Origin: Sphingobium sp. MI1205
GTDB lineage: Bacteria; Pseudomonadota; Alphaproteobacteria; Sphingomonadales; Sphingomonadaceae
Assembly: GCF_001563285.1 (NCBI RefSeq)
Contig: NZ_CP005191.1
Location: forward strand, 124,001 to 188,000
Length of the DNA stretch: 64,000 bases
Reading direction: 5' to 3'
The notes under the pieces were generated by a model, which had not been told where the DNA came from, did no database searches, and saw only the letters and a program-made list of their open reading frames with translations. The translations under genes were made by a program, and so were the position numbers. Positions 27,265-36,174 of the stretch are shown here, in pieces (positions within the stretch are counted from its first letter, which is position 1; the number at the start of each line of letters is the position of its first letter).

Positions 27265-27711
27265 TCAGTCCCCAGGAAACCAGTCGAACGTCAAGGTGCG
27301 CGCGCCGGCCCGGCTTTCGAGTTCAAGGACGTCGGCAATGGTCCAGATCTTGCGGGATTCGCGCGCCAGGTCCGCGTAACCACCGTAGGTGCAGCCGCCA
27401 TGCACGATGAACTGGGCGTGGATGTTCTGGGTCGCCGCTTCGGAGAGAAAGAAGCCCGCAACGCCCTTGATATATTGTGGCGGGAGAACGCCCAGCATAG
27501 CGTCGTAGAAACGCTGCGTGATCCGGCTGAGAGGAAATGACGCCAATGTTTCGGCGCGCGTGCGTTCGAAATAGGCGTTGGTGGACTCGACAACAGCGTC
27601 GGGATGGCGATCGCGGTGACGCGCGAGCAGCGCGGCTGCGTCCTCCCTGCTGTGTGCGTAGTCGAGGGGGAATTTCGAAGACCGCGCGGTAATGTAAAAG
27701 TTAGTGTCCAT
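27265..27711 (-). CDS. Protein of unknown function
   Basis: The 148-residue product starts at the ATG at 27711, preceded by GGAAGGA. It begins MDTNFYITARSSKFPLDYAH, with a helical middle (VESTNAYFERTRAETLASF) and a region IHAQFIVHGGCTYGGYADLA. Soluble. No known domain was recognised. It lies in the leftward backbone run. Confidence 0.6.
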   Translation of the reverse strand: MDTNFYITARSSKFPLDYAHSREDAAALLARHRDRHPDAVVESTNAYFERTRAETLASFPLSRITQRFYDAMLGVLPPQYIKGVAGFFLSEAATQNIHAQFIVHGGCTYGGYADLARESRKIWTIADVLELESRAGARTLTFDWFPGD

Positions 27712-27862
27712 GGCGGATCCTTCCAGCTTGGAGAACACCGTCATTCATCCCCCTTCCCTCTTGCCATGGGTCGCGAGCGGCGGGATCATGGGCCTGGCTG
27801 CGTTGCAGCGGCGGTCAGCATGCGGATGGGCTTTGCTCCGGAAGACATGAATGGAGAGGGCT

Positions 27863-28069
27863 TCAGGCGACCATCTCGAGGACGATCAGGCCCGACGACG
27901 CAGGGTCGGTAGAGATGCGGAAAGGCTGCAGCGGATCGGTAGTGCGCAGGATGCTTACCTTACCCTGCGAATGATCGAAAATCCGGCTGGCGACGCGCAG
28001 GGCATTCTCGCGGCTGCAGAGCAACTGGCGTTTGGGAGACAGACAACGCCTGTCGATGGCCGTCGTCAT
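27863..28069 (-). CDS. Small protein of unknown function
   Basis: The 68-residue product starts at the ATG at 28069, which has AAGGGA upstream. It contains two Cys residues near the N-terminus (RRCLSPKRQLLCSREN) and a beta-rich remainder. It follows the DUF6927 gene by 32 bases on the same strand. Function not recognised. Confidence 0.5.
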   Translation of the reverse strand: MTTAIDRRCLSPKRQLLCSRENALRVASRIFDHSQGKVSILRTTDPLQPFRISTDPASSGLIVLEMVA

Positions 28070-28101
28070 GACCTGATCCCTTTCTCCTCGAGGATTGACG
28101 C

Positions 28102-28442
28102 TCATGCAAACAGCGTCTTGTGGATCTTGGTGACCGGTACGACCACCCAGGCGCGCGTCATGAGGCGACTGATCCGGTAGAAGCAGCCATTCTGCGGATC
28201 GCGAAGCACGAGCCTCCGGCCGCGCTTGCAGACGACGAACTCCTGCGCGACATTACCGTCGGTGAAGGTCACCGGCTCGGGAAGCCGGATGCGATCCCCG
28301 TCCGCGAGTTTGCGCGCGCGGTGCGCAAGGTTCGCCCGGCAACGTGCGCGCCAATCGAGCGCATATTCATGCTCGGTCGGGCTCAGCAGATCGAGGATCG
28401 CCGCGGGGCAGTCGGCCTCGCATGGCCCCATATTTTCGGTCA
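28102..28442 (-). CDS. DUF6927 gene, 3' exon
   Basis: This is the downstream part of the gene that starts at 31268. Its first codon bases (TG) join the A at 30998 to give ATG; the junction then reads GYKD-MTENMGPCEADCP, in frame. The exon encodes about 113 residues with the segments PCEADCPAAILDLLSP and VLRDPQNGCFYRI, typical of DUF6927 plasmid proteins. The full spliced protein has 203 residues. Without splicing this part has no natural start. Confidence 0.8.
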
Positions 28443-28463
28443 GTCGGGTAGGATTGGTGCTGC

Positions 28464-30386
28464 TCATGGAGTCAGCCCTGATCCCCCCGCCGAACCGCAC
28501 GTGCAGCTTTCACCGCATGCGGCTCTCCACTGTGACGAACCATCACTTTGCCGTAGATCGGGCAGGCGGCCTCTGTGAGTATCCCAGTGGCATTGCTCGC
28601 ACAGGACCACCGTCCTGCGGGCGCGTGCCACCTTCATTCTCACGACAAAACCGCGGTGCGAAACATCGGCCATCCCCCGGATATGGTGCACCTGACACGG
28701 AACATCGGATCGACCGCAAGCCTCGCATTGCTTGGCATTCTGACGATCAACCCAGTCCGTACGTGAGTGGGTGAACACCTGCGTCCAAGGCTGGATATCA
28801 ATCCTGGACGAGGTGGCCGGATCACGTTTCAGATGAGCCAGTTTCCAGACTTTGACCGATCGGGGCTGGCCATCGACGTCGTAGCCGATGGTGAATTCCT
28901 GCCCCGTCCTCATGCGGGCCAAGACCGCTCGCACATTGGTTTTGTGCTTGCTGGCCAAGGTCTTGAACAAGCTCCACCGCTGGAGAAACTCAAGCCTGTT
29001 CAGCTTGAAGCTCACATCCTTGGCGAGAGCATAGTAGTTCGCAAAACCCCGCAATTCGGCGTTGTAAGCTAGGACGATCTCAACGTCGCTGCAGCTGAGC
29101 AGCAGGCTACGATGACGCGGCTTCAACACCGACAGATCACCATAACCTTTTGCAGAAGCGAACGCGTGGACCTTCTCCCAAGGGACATGCAGCTGCATCA
29201 CTTCCGACGGCGGCCTACGAAGGAAGCTGACGGAACCTTGTCGGCTCCGGACAACCCGTTGGCGTGTCGTATATGTGCGGACCTCATATCCAAGGAAGGC
29301 GGCTCCATCGCTCGCCTTGCGGATACCGCTTTTCTCCTCGGACACCGTGAGCGCCAGCGCCTCGGTCAGGAATGCCCTGACTTCGGCGAACACGCTTCGT
29401 GCATCCTCCTTGCTACCGATAACCCCAATCATGAAGTCGTCCGCGTAGCGACAGTAACGAAGTCGGCGATAACCGGGGTCCATCGCGTCTCTCGACGGGA
29501 TGGACCGCTTTTGCGGCAGTAAGGTTTGGATTTTGGCCAAGGAGGCCGCAACCTTCACCTCGTCGACATTGTCTTTGGCCCGCAGCATGGTGACGCGCTT
29601 CCGTTGTTTCTGGATGCGCCCAGCCAGTCGCCCATATTCCGGGTTCGTGGCACGGACCTTCCCCCTCTCGAAAGCCGCGATCCGTTCCGCCATGAACATA
29701 TCGAGTTCATGGAGGTAGATGTTGGCCAAGATTGGAGAGACGATACCGCCCTGCGGAGTGCCGCTGTAGGTCCGGGTGTGAACCCGGTCTTCCATAACAC
29801 CCGCCTTAAGCATGCTGCCGATCAAGCCGATGAATTTCTCGTCATCGATCCTTTTCCGCAACAGCCGCAGGAGGATGTCGTGGTCGATGTTCTCGAAGAA
29901 CCCCGCGACATCCACATCTACGAGCCATTTCACCCCCGTCCATACGGCTTTGACGTGTTCAAGCGCCGTATGACACGACCGGCCCGGCCGGAATCCATGG
30001 GAGGCGTTCGAGAACACCGGTTCATAGATCCGTTCGAGCAGTTGCCGCGCCACTTCCTGAACGAGGCGGTCGTCGCGCGTGGGAATGCCCAGCGGACGCC
30101 GTTTGCCCTTGCCTTTCGGGATAAACACCCGACGCACTGGTTTGGGATCATAGGTCCCTGCCGTCACGCTGGCGATAATCGGGTCGAGGTCTTCCGGTCC
30201 GAAGTCCGCGAAGGTCTCGCCGTCAATACCCGGCGTCATCGCACCCTTGTTGGATCCGATCTTCTGGAGCCCCTCCTCCCAAAGGAGGCGAGACCCCATC
30301 AGACGATAGAGTCCATTCACCCTTTTGCCCGACGCAACGAGCGCCGGAATGGCCTCCAACCGGCCTTTCACAGTTTCTGGCAGCAT
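28464..30386 (-). CDS. ltrA: Group II intron reverse transcriptase/maturase with HNH endonuclease
   Basis: The product has about 640 residues. RT domain blocks: RRPLGIPTRDDRLVQEVARQ, GFRPGRSCHTAL, VDVDVAGFFENIDH, GTPQGGIVSPILANIYL and the catalytic RYADDF. The maturase domain X is followed by a C-terminal HNH zinc module (CEACG, QVHHIRGM, LCEQCHWDTHRG). It promotes intron splicing and retrohoming. The frame stays open through domain V and stops inside domain VI at 28464, so the last 20 residues are translated ribozyme sequence. A GTG two codons upstream of the ATG (30386) is an alternative start. Confidence 0.95.
   Translation of the reverse strand: MLPETVKGRLEAIPALVASGKRVNGLYRLMGSRLLWEEGLQKIGSNKGAMTPGIDGETFADFGPEDLDPIIASVTAGTYDPKPVRRVFIPKGKGKRRPLGIPTRDDRLVQEVARQLLERIYEPVFSNASHGFRPGRSCHTALEHVKAVWTGVKWLVDVDVAGFFENIDHDILLRLLRKRIDDEKFIGLIGSMLKAGVMEDRVHTRTYSGTPQGGIVSPILANIYLHELDMFMAERIAAFERGKVRATNPEYGRLAGRIQKQRKRVTMLRAKDNVDEVKVAASLAKIQTLLPQKRSIPSRDAMDPGYRRLRYCRYADDFMIGVIGSKEDARSVFAEVRAFLTEALALTVSEEKSGIRKASDGAAFLGYEVRTYTTRQRVVRSRQGSVSFLRRPPSEVMQLHVPWEKVHAFASAKGYGDLSVLKPRHRSLLLSCSDVEIVLAYNAELRGFANYYALAKDVSFKLNRLEFLQRWSLFKTLASKHKTNVRAVLARMRTGQEFTIGYDVDGQPRSVKVWKLAHLKRDPATSSRIDIQPWTQVFTHSRTDWVDRQNAKQCEACGRSDVPCQVHHIRGMADVSHRGFVVRMKVARARRTVVLCEQCHWDTHRGRLPDLRQSDGSSQWRAACGESCTCGSAGGSGLTP
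28492..28525 (-). ncRNA. Group II intron domain V (catalytic hairpin)
   Basis: The 34-nt minus-strand segment begins GAGCCGCATGCGG and ends GTGCGGTTC, with GTGAAAGCTGCAC in between. It forms the standard domain V hairpin with a GAAA tetraloop. It is followed by domain VI and the intron 3' end 49 nt downstream. Confidence 0.93.
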
Positions 30387-30997
30387 CAGCACACCCCATG
30401 ATCGGTGGTTGAAGAATCACAGCTGCCGCCCTTCCCCCGGTCTTCCCCGCTTTCGGCCCGATCGCTCGAGACCTTATACAGTTGCACCGCCGCCTCCGAA
30501 GAGGTCGATGTCCCGGGCATTACCCCGGGCATTTGAGTAATATGGCGGCTCCGTACCCATGCAGGCCGGCAGAAGCCGCCTGTTTAGGGCATCCCGTAGT
30601 TACGCTGAATGGAGATGCGGCGCGGTTAGGTGTCCCGTTCGTCCACTAAACCCCTCGACGAGAGGCGCACCGGATGGGCTGAGAAACAGGCGGCCAAGAC
30701 ATGAGACCGCTGTCATCATCCGGACCTGGCGTGACAGTCGCTTTCGCCAGTATCGCTATATAGATTGCTGCAGACTGGGATTTAAGCAGTGTAGCCTTCA
30801 CCATACGCACCTTGCCCTGACCGTCATCGCCTCCATTTGCGACTAAGACGCATCTGGCCTTTTCCGAACATGCTATTGTTCCCCGTCCCTTTCGGGATTT
30901 CAGACCTTGTGAGGCCCGAGGTTAGTCCGGCGAGCAGAGGCATTCTCAACTTACCTCATCATCACTGATACTCCATTTCAGCGCCGCAACGGCGCAC

Positions 30998-31268
30998 TAT
31001 CCTTGTACCCGAACTGGTGGCCATCGCGCGAGCGTGGATTCCAGCGCACCAGGCACACTACCGCGAAAACGTTGCCGGCAATGCCGTCCACGATTTCCTG
31101 GGCTGCGGCGTAATAGGTCCGATTTCCCGGACAGGAGGACGCGAGCACCCTGAGGCCGCGTTTCGTGCCGTCCTCGAGCGTGTTTTCGTAGGTAAGCTGC
31201 GCGTCGAGATAGGATTTGGCGGTCTTGTGGCCGCCCATCGACGTAAAGGGCATGAAGAGCCATCCCAT
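30998..31268 (-). CDS. DUF6927 gene, 5' exon
   Basis: The exon starts at the ATG at 31268, with AAAGGA upstream. It encodes 90 residues plus one base: MGWLFMPFTSMGGHKTAKSY at the start and RWNPRSRDGHQFGYKD at the end, followed immediately by the intron GTGCG. This N-terminus is characteristic of DUF6927 plasmid proteins. Without splicing, translation would run into the intron and stop after six codons (30978). Function of the family is unknown. Confidence 0.82.
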
Positions 31269-31432
31269 GATGAGTCCTTTCTTGAGGAAGGAAACCGGCC
31301 GCTGGCCGTTTCCGGTTTGAGGATCGTCGGGCCGCGAGCGCTGGTCAGCAGGCGAACGCCCGCGTATCAAAGTCGCAGTATTTTCATGTCGTGCGGATGT
31401 GACCTTCCGCACCCGTCATTGTCGGAGAAGTC

Positions 31433-32359
31433 ATGCTCGCCGCGTCGGCCATTGAGATAATCGGCGGCACGCCTTTGATCGCACTGGATCGCATCTACAC
31501 GGGTCCTGGTCGCATCATCGCCAAGGCCGAGTTCCTGCTGCCCGGGGGAAGTGTGAAGGACCGTGCCGCCAAGGCGATCCTGCTTGCCGCAAGAGAGGAT
31601 GGCCGGCTGAAGCCGGGAATGCCGGTCGTGGAAATGACGAGCGGAAACATGGGCGCCGGACTGGCGGTGGCATGCGCCGCGCTCGGCCATCCCCTCGTCG
31701 TCACGATGTCGGCAGGCAACAGTCCGGCGCGAGCGAAGATGCTCGAAGGACTCGGCGCCGAAGTGGTGCTCATCGCCCAGGTGGATGGAAGCCCGGGCCA
31801 GGTGACGGGTTCCGATGTCAATGCTGCCGCACAGGCGGCTTGCGCGATCGCCCGGGCGCGTGACGGTTTCTACGTCGATCAGTTCAACGCTGCAGAGGGG
31901 ATCGCAGCGCACGAGACCACGACAGGCCCGGAGATCCTGGCGCAGTTCGGTGGCCCGGTCGACGGATGGGTTGCAGCGGTCGGCACGGGCTGCACCTTCG
32001 TGGGCGTTGCAAAGGCGTTGAAGCGCGCCAATCCCGGTACGGTCTGCGCCGCTGTCGAACCGCTGAACGCGCGGCCGCTGGCCGGAGAACCGGTGCTCGA
32101 CGCCCGGCATAAACTCCAGGGCATCGGTTATGGCACGGTTCCGCCGCACTGGGATCCGTCGCTGATGGATATGAGTGTCGGCATCAGCGATGATGAAGCT
32201 GAAGAGTGGCGGCGTACTCTGGCCCATCGCGAGGGCCTGTACGTCGGCTATTCTGCCGCTGCGAACGTCTGCGCCGCGGCAAAGCTGCTGGCATCGGGGC
32301 GGTTGACGGCTGATGCCGTCGTGGCAACGGTGCTTTGTGATACCGGCCTGAAATACTGA
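31433..32359 (+). CDS. PLP-dependent cysteine synthase family protein
   Basis: The 308-residue product is a fold-type II PLP enzyme. GGSVKDRAA carries the Schiff-base Lys, MTSGNMGAGLA is the substrate-carboxylate loop, and AAVGTGCTFVGVA binds the PLP phosphate. It is similar to O-acetylserine sulfhydrylase/cystathionine beta-synthase and would make cysteine or a related beta-substituted amino acid. Its 3' end overlaps the readthrough tail of the ardC remnant on the other strand. Monocistronic in this context. Confidence 0.9.
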   Translation: MLAASAIEIIGGTPLIALDRIYTGPGRIIAKAEFLLPGGSVKDRAAKAILLAAREDGRLKPGMPVVEMTSGNMGAGLAVACAALGHPLVVTMSAGNSPARAKMLEGLGAEVVLIAQVDGSPGQVTGSDVNAAAQAACAIARARDGFYVDQFNAAEGIAAHETTTGPEILAQFGGPVDGWVAAVGTGCTFVGVAKALKRANPGTVCAAVEPLNARPLAGEPVLDARHKLQGIGYGTVPPHWDPSLMDMSVGISDDEAEEWRRTLAHREGLYVGYSAAANVCAAAKLLASGRLTADAVVATVLCDTGLKY

Positions 32360-32601
32360 ACCTCGGCGTGGGGGTGGCCCCGATGGACGTGCATCCGGTC
32401 GGCTGCCGGCTGCGCCTTGCTCGCCGCGCCGAAGCTTTTGAGATACGCGAAAGCCTGTTCAGCCTTGGCGGCAGCGTGGATGATCGCGGTCTTGTCGCCG
32501 CGGAGGATACCGAGCCAATGCGCCACATAGCTCGCATGACTGTCATGGAGGACGTTGGGCAGACCAAGGTCAGCACAGCAGAGCCCCGCCCCGATCTCGG
32601 C
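32248..32601 (-). pseudogene. ardC remnant, C-terminal piece (piece 3 of 3)
   Basis: From 32601 leftward the frame reads AEIGAGLCCADLGL and then SYVAHWLGILRGDKTAIIHA, matching the C-terminal part of ArdC-type antirestriction proteins. It has no start of its own; the upstream codons (32602-32667) belong to the inserted element. It continues exactly, codon for codon, the piece that ends FEELVA at 39499. The frame then runs to 32248, overlapping the end of the cysteine synthase gene, longer than a normal ArdC tail. Confidence 0.85.
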
Positions 32602-32602
32602 G
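32599..32602. repeat. Direct repeat GGCG, left flank of the 6.9-kb recombinase element
   Basis: GGCG here and GGCG at 39499-39502 bracket the element 32603-39498. One copy is needed to restore the ardC codons GTC GCC GAG. It is therefore a 4-bp target duplication or the shared crossover bases of a tyrosine recombinase. Confidence 0.65.
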
Positions 32603-32978
32603 CAATATCCTGACAGTCCAGCGAAAAATGGCGGTTGAAAGGTGAAAACCATCGGTGCCTCCTGCACTGCCTAAAAACCCCATGGCTCCCCCGAGGCGGG
32701 GGTGGGCGGCGAGAACGACCGGAGAGGCCCGCGCAAGCGGGGGGCCGCACCCGGAGGGGCGAAATGCAATGGAGCAGCGCGGCGAAGCCGGGCTTGCGGC
32801 GCGCCGTGGCGGGCCTAGCAGGGAGCGCCGACCAGACCCGCATCGAGGGAGGCCCAGAAATCAGCGCCGCCGCGCCAGCGGCGTCCGCTGGTGAGCGGGC
32901 GAAGCCCGCGCATCGCCGTGCGCGACGAAGCGGCCGAGCCCGCGAGGGATCGGCCGCTCGGCTTTGGTCGCTGCTGGA
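32603..32978. other. Left-end non-coding segment of the 6.9-kb element
   Basis: About 375 bases of very GC-rich sequence without a convincing gene; short frames here lack ribosome-binding sites. It carries the left inverted repeat near 32606 and several short G-rich/C-rich repeats. It probably holds the left recombination site and the 3' untranslated region of the element's ardC. Confidence 0.5.
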
Positions 32979-33842
32979 TCATGGCTGACGGGCGTGCATC
33001 CAGTCGGCCGCTGCCTGCGCCTTGCTCGCCGCGGTGAAGATCGCGCGGGGCTCGTCCTTGAGCAGTTGCAGCCAGGAGGCGATATAGGCCGCGTGATCGG
33101 GTCGCGGTTCGTGCGCGATCCCAAGATCGGCGAGCAGGAACGATGCGGTCAGTTCGGCGGTCGCTTCCTCCATGGCGAGCGCGTGCCTGGTCCACTTGGC
33201 GCTGAAATCCCGGTCGAGCCGGTGAGCTGCGCCACTGGCATGAGCCGCCTCGTGAATATGGGTGGCGTAGAAGCCGTGGGCATCGTGGAAGGCGCTGAAA
33301 TCCGGCATGTGGATGCGGTCTTCGGCGATGTGATAATAGGCGCTGGCCGAGCCGTAGACGGTATCGATGCCGAGGGCGGCGATGAAGGCTTCGGCGGCGG
33401 CGAGGCGTTCGCTCTCGGGCAGGTCCGGCCCCGGTTCGGGCGCATAGCCATCGACCTGATCGGCGTTGAACAGGCTGAACGCCTTGGCGAAAAGCCGGCG
33501 GTGGTCGTCATCGTCGCCGGCGTCGTCATCCTTCGCGCGAAACTCCTTCCAGAGGACGCCGAGGCTGGCCTGCTCGCCCTTGCGGACCTGCGCGCCGAGC
33601 GTCTGCCACTGGCGATAGGTGCCCCAGACGCCGCTCGCATAGCCGCTGCCATAGGCGGCTGCCCAGAGCGAGACCGTATTTATGCCGCGATAGGGCTTGC
33701 CGCTGGCGACGTTCGTCGGGCGGGTGACGTCGGCGCCAGAATGATGCCATGGCATGCGCCAGGTGCCGGTGCCGGCTTCGATGGCGTCGACGATCGCTTG
33801 CGTGACGCGAGCATAGACGTCGACACGTGGTGAGGCTGACAT
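32979..33842 (-). CDS. ardC: ArdC-family antirestriction protein (intact, element-borne)
   Basis: The start at 33842 (MSASPRVDVYARVTQAIVDA) gives 287 residues, normal for the family. The N-terminal ArdC ssDNA-binding domain includes TWRMPWHHSG, GKPYRGINTVSLW and LGAQVRKGEQ. The C-terminal zincin-like metallopeptidase domain has HIHEAAHASG (HExxH) and the downstream Glu of MEEATAELTASFL. ArdC proteins protect incoming plasmid DNA from restriction. It is only distantly similar to the broken resident ardC. Confidence 0.92.
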   Translation of the reverse strand: MSASPRVDVYARVTQAIVDAIEAGTGTWRMPWHHSGADVTRPTNVASGKPYRGINTVSLWAAAYGSGYASGVWGTYRQWQTLGAQVRKGEQASLGVLWKEFRAKDDDAGDDDDHRRLFAKAFSLFNADQVDGYAPEPGPDLPESERLAAAEAFIAALGIDTVYGSASAYYHIAEDRIHMPDFSAFHDAHGFYATHIHEAAHASGAAHRLDRDFSAKWTRHALAMEEATAELTASFLLADLGIAHEPRPDHAAYIASWLQLLKDEPRAIFTAASKAQAAADWMHARQP

Positions 33843-34011
33843 GATCTGTTCTCCGTTCTCGCGCCGGGGACCATCCCCGGCGGCGGAGGCCCGTTCGCGC
33901 CGGGCACAGGGGGGCTCGCGCACCCGTCAGGGCCGCAGCGAAGCGAAGGACGGCGAAGCCGTTGCGCGGGCGCGCCGACCGGCGCAGGACTCCGCCAACA
34001 GCCGGGGTGGT

Positions 34012-36174
34012 CTACGGCGTGGGAGGATCGATCCCGGCAATCACCGCGGTCAGGCGATCAAGCTCGCGCTGGAGAGCCTGACGCTGAAGATCGGAGATGC
34101 GCCGTTCGCGTAGATGCGCCCTGGCATCGGCCGCCGCGCGTTCCCAGGCCGGCCTGTGGCGGGCGGTGATGCAGGCGTTGGGACAGCGGGTCGGCTCGCA
34201 CAGGGCGGTGAGCGGCTGCGCGGGATCAGGGGTCGTCACGCGCTTGAGGCAGAGCGCGGTCGCGGGATCAAAGAAGCAATCCGCGAGCGGGCCGACATGG
34301 AAGGTGCGCGCGACGCTGGCGAGCATGACGCGCAGGCGGGCGCGATCGGCGATCATGGCGGGCAAAGGCCCTTGTCTGACGGCGGCATCGTCGAGCGTCC
34401 GCGCGATGCGCGGTCCCGCTGGGCCGCCGAGCGATGCGCCGCCCTGACGGCGGTCGAAATAGTCCAGCAGATCGTCAATCTGACCGAGCCGGCGCTGCGC
34501 TTCGACCTCGGCGCGAAACCCCGATGCGCTGGTCCCGGCATAGCCCTCGAAAGCGGCGACCGAGGCGTGCTTGTACTGGATCATGCCGGCGATGGTGCCG
34601 AACGGGCGGTTGGCGATGTGCCACGCGATCGTGCGCCGGAACTGCCGTGTCGTGATGCGCCACGGCTTGCCGTCGGGACCGCGCGGGATGACCGGCATAT
34701 CGGGGTTGCCGAAGGCGGTGTTGAGGTGGTCGCGGAAGGCGTTGAGCTGGCGGACCACCTCGCTCGACAGATGCGTCTTGGAGACGGCGCTCGCGCGCAG
34801 TACCGGCCAGAGCGTATCGCTGCCGCTGGCGCGCGCCGGTCCTGCCGACAGGCGTTCGAGCACCGTGATCGCATCGGCGACCGGCTCGATCGTCACCCAG
34901 CTCGCCACTTCGTCCACCGCCGCCCGGCGCTTGTAGATGGTCGATCGGATGCGATGCCGTTCGATCAGGCCGTCCTCGCTGCGCGCGATAGAGACACACC
35001 CGCGCCGCATCGCCTGCACCTCGCAGTCGCGCATGCCGGTCAGATAGGCGCACACGATATAAGCGGCGGCCTGGAGCATCCGTTCCTCGTGTGCGAGAGT
35101 CTTCGCGTCGAAGCGCTCGCGCCATGGCCGACCGCTATCGGGATCGATCGAGATCGGCGTGTCCATGCCGCCGACCTCCACCCCCAGCTCGGCCGCCACT
35201 GCATCGATCAGCCTCGCTTCGCCGCCGGTCAGCATGAGATGTGCGTGCGGTTCCGCCTGCACGTCGATCCCGACATGGAGATGTAAGAGATGGGCGTTGA
35301 TCGGTGGGGTCACGCTGCCGGTGTTGGGGTCGACGCGCAGCTTGCCGTTATGAGCGGTGGCCCAGATCGGTGCGCCGCGCCCCTCGCGGCGTCGGCGATC
35401 GAAATAGGCCTTCAGGCGGGTGCGGCGACGTTGCCGGCGATCAGGGTCCGAGAGGCCGGCGTCGGCGGTGACAAGGCGATCCCGGCGCGCTTCGAGCCGA
35501 TCAAGCTCGCGGCGGGCGGCGAGAATATCGTCAGCGAAGACGGTGACGTAGCGCAACGACCAGGCGAGCAGCGCGGCGATGACCTCTTCCGGGAACCGTG
35601 GGGTGCGGTTCTCCCGGACATGGCGGTAGCCCGCAACGCGGGCGGGCGCCTGTCCGGCCCAGGGCTCGAATACAAGGCCTCCGTCAGCGAGGTGGTCACG
35701 ATAGTAATAGAGATCGGAGACCACTTCGAGGAGGTGACCGACGATGACGGGTCGTCGGGCAGGATCGTCACGGAGATGACGGGCATAGGCATCGACCAAT
35801 GGCTGATCGATACGGGAAACGTCGAGCCGTCCGAGCCGCTCACGGGCGAAGGCGAAGAACCGGCGGGCACGGTTGAATGCCTGGCGGATGCAGGCGGGCG
35901 GTAACTTCGTCCGATAGCCGGGGAGATCGGCGTTGAGGCGGGCGTAGAGATAGGCGCGCATCGCCGCCTGGACATCGGCATGTTCGAGCACGTCGAAATG
36001 CACGGTGACGTGGCAGCGCCGGGCGTTCTCGCGGAATACGGCGGGACCGAGATCCCAGCTCGCGTCGCCGACGCGCGACAGATCTTCGCGGGCGTGACCG
36101 GCCTTGAGCGGCGCGCTCGCCAGCACGGCGCGATCGTCGAAGGCGGGCGCCTGGACATGGGCTGGCATGGTCAT
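34012..36174 (-). CDS. Tyrosine recombinase, third of the large trio (720 aa)
   Basis: The start at 36174 overlaps the stop of the preceding gene (ATGA). The catalytic domain is at about residues 390-610: first Arg in LTGMRDCEVQAM, second box TTRQFRRTIAW (His of HxxR replaced by Gln, Arg kept), Lys/His in IQYKHASV and candidate Tyr in FEGYAG. A Cys-containing tail (ALCEPTRCPNACITARHRP) follows; a similar tail ends the neighbouring recombinase. It probably acts with the other two proteins in excision/integration of the element. Confidence 0.85.
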   Translation of the reverse strand: MTMPAHVQAPAFDDRAVLASAPLKAGHAREDLSRVGDASWDLGPAVFRENARRCHVTVHFDVLEHADVQAAMRAYLYARLNADLPGYRTKLPPACIRQAFNRARRFFAFARERLGRLDVSRIDQPLVDAYARHLRDDPARRPVIVGHLLEVVSDLYYYRDHLADGGLVFEPWAGQAPARVAGYRHVRENRTPRFPEEVIAALLAWSLRYVTVFADDILAARRELDRLEARRDRLVTADAGLSDPDRRQRRRTRLKAYFDRRRREGRGAPIWATAHNGKLRVDPNTGSVTPPINAHLLHLHVGIDVQAEPHAHLMLTGGEARLIDAVAAELGVEVGGMDTPISIDPDSGRPWRERFDAKTLAHEERMLQAAAYIVCAYLTGMRDCEVQAMRRGCVSIARSEDGLIERHRIRSTIYKRRAAVDEVASWVTIEPVADAITVLERLSAGPARASGSDTLWPVLRASAVSKTHLSSEVVRQLNAFRDHLNTAFGNPDMPVIPRGPDGKPWRITTRQFRRTIAWHIANRPFGTIAGMIQYKHASVAAFEGYAGTSASGFRAEVEAQRRLGQIDDLLDYFDRRQGGASLGGPAGPRIARTLDDAAVRQGPLPAMIADRARLRVMLASVARTFHVGPLADCFFDPATALCLKRVTTPDPAQPLTALCEPTRCPNACITARHRPAWERAAADARAHLRERRISDLQRQALQRELDRLTAVIAGIDPPTP

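Larger units (their letters stand above)
28443..30997 (-). mobile_element. Group II intron, 2,555 nt, inserted in the DUF6927 gene
   Basis: On the minus strand the 5' end is GTGCGCC (30997), matching the GUGYG consensus. The 3' end is CCTACCCGAC (28443), matching the usual ..AY end. Domain V lies at 28492-28525 and domain VI between it and the 3' end. An intron-encoded reverse transcriptase lies inside. Removal joins AAGGATA to TGACCG and restores an uninterrupted reading frame, which strongly supports these exact ends. The 5' ribozyme part (30387-30997) contains no gene. Confidence 0.92.

Noticed and set aside
32368..32613. Plus-strand frame starting right after the cysteine synthase gene
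   Set aside because: It is the reverse complement of the ardC C-terminal remnant, which has clear family similarity on the minus strand.
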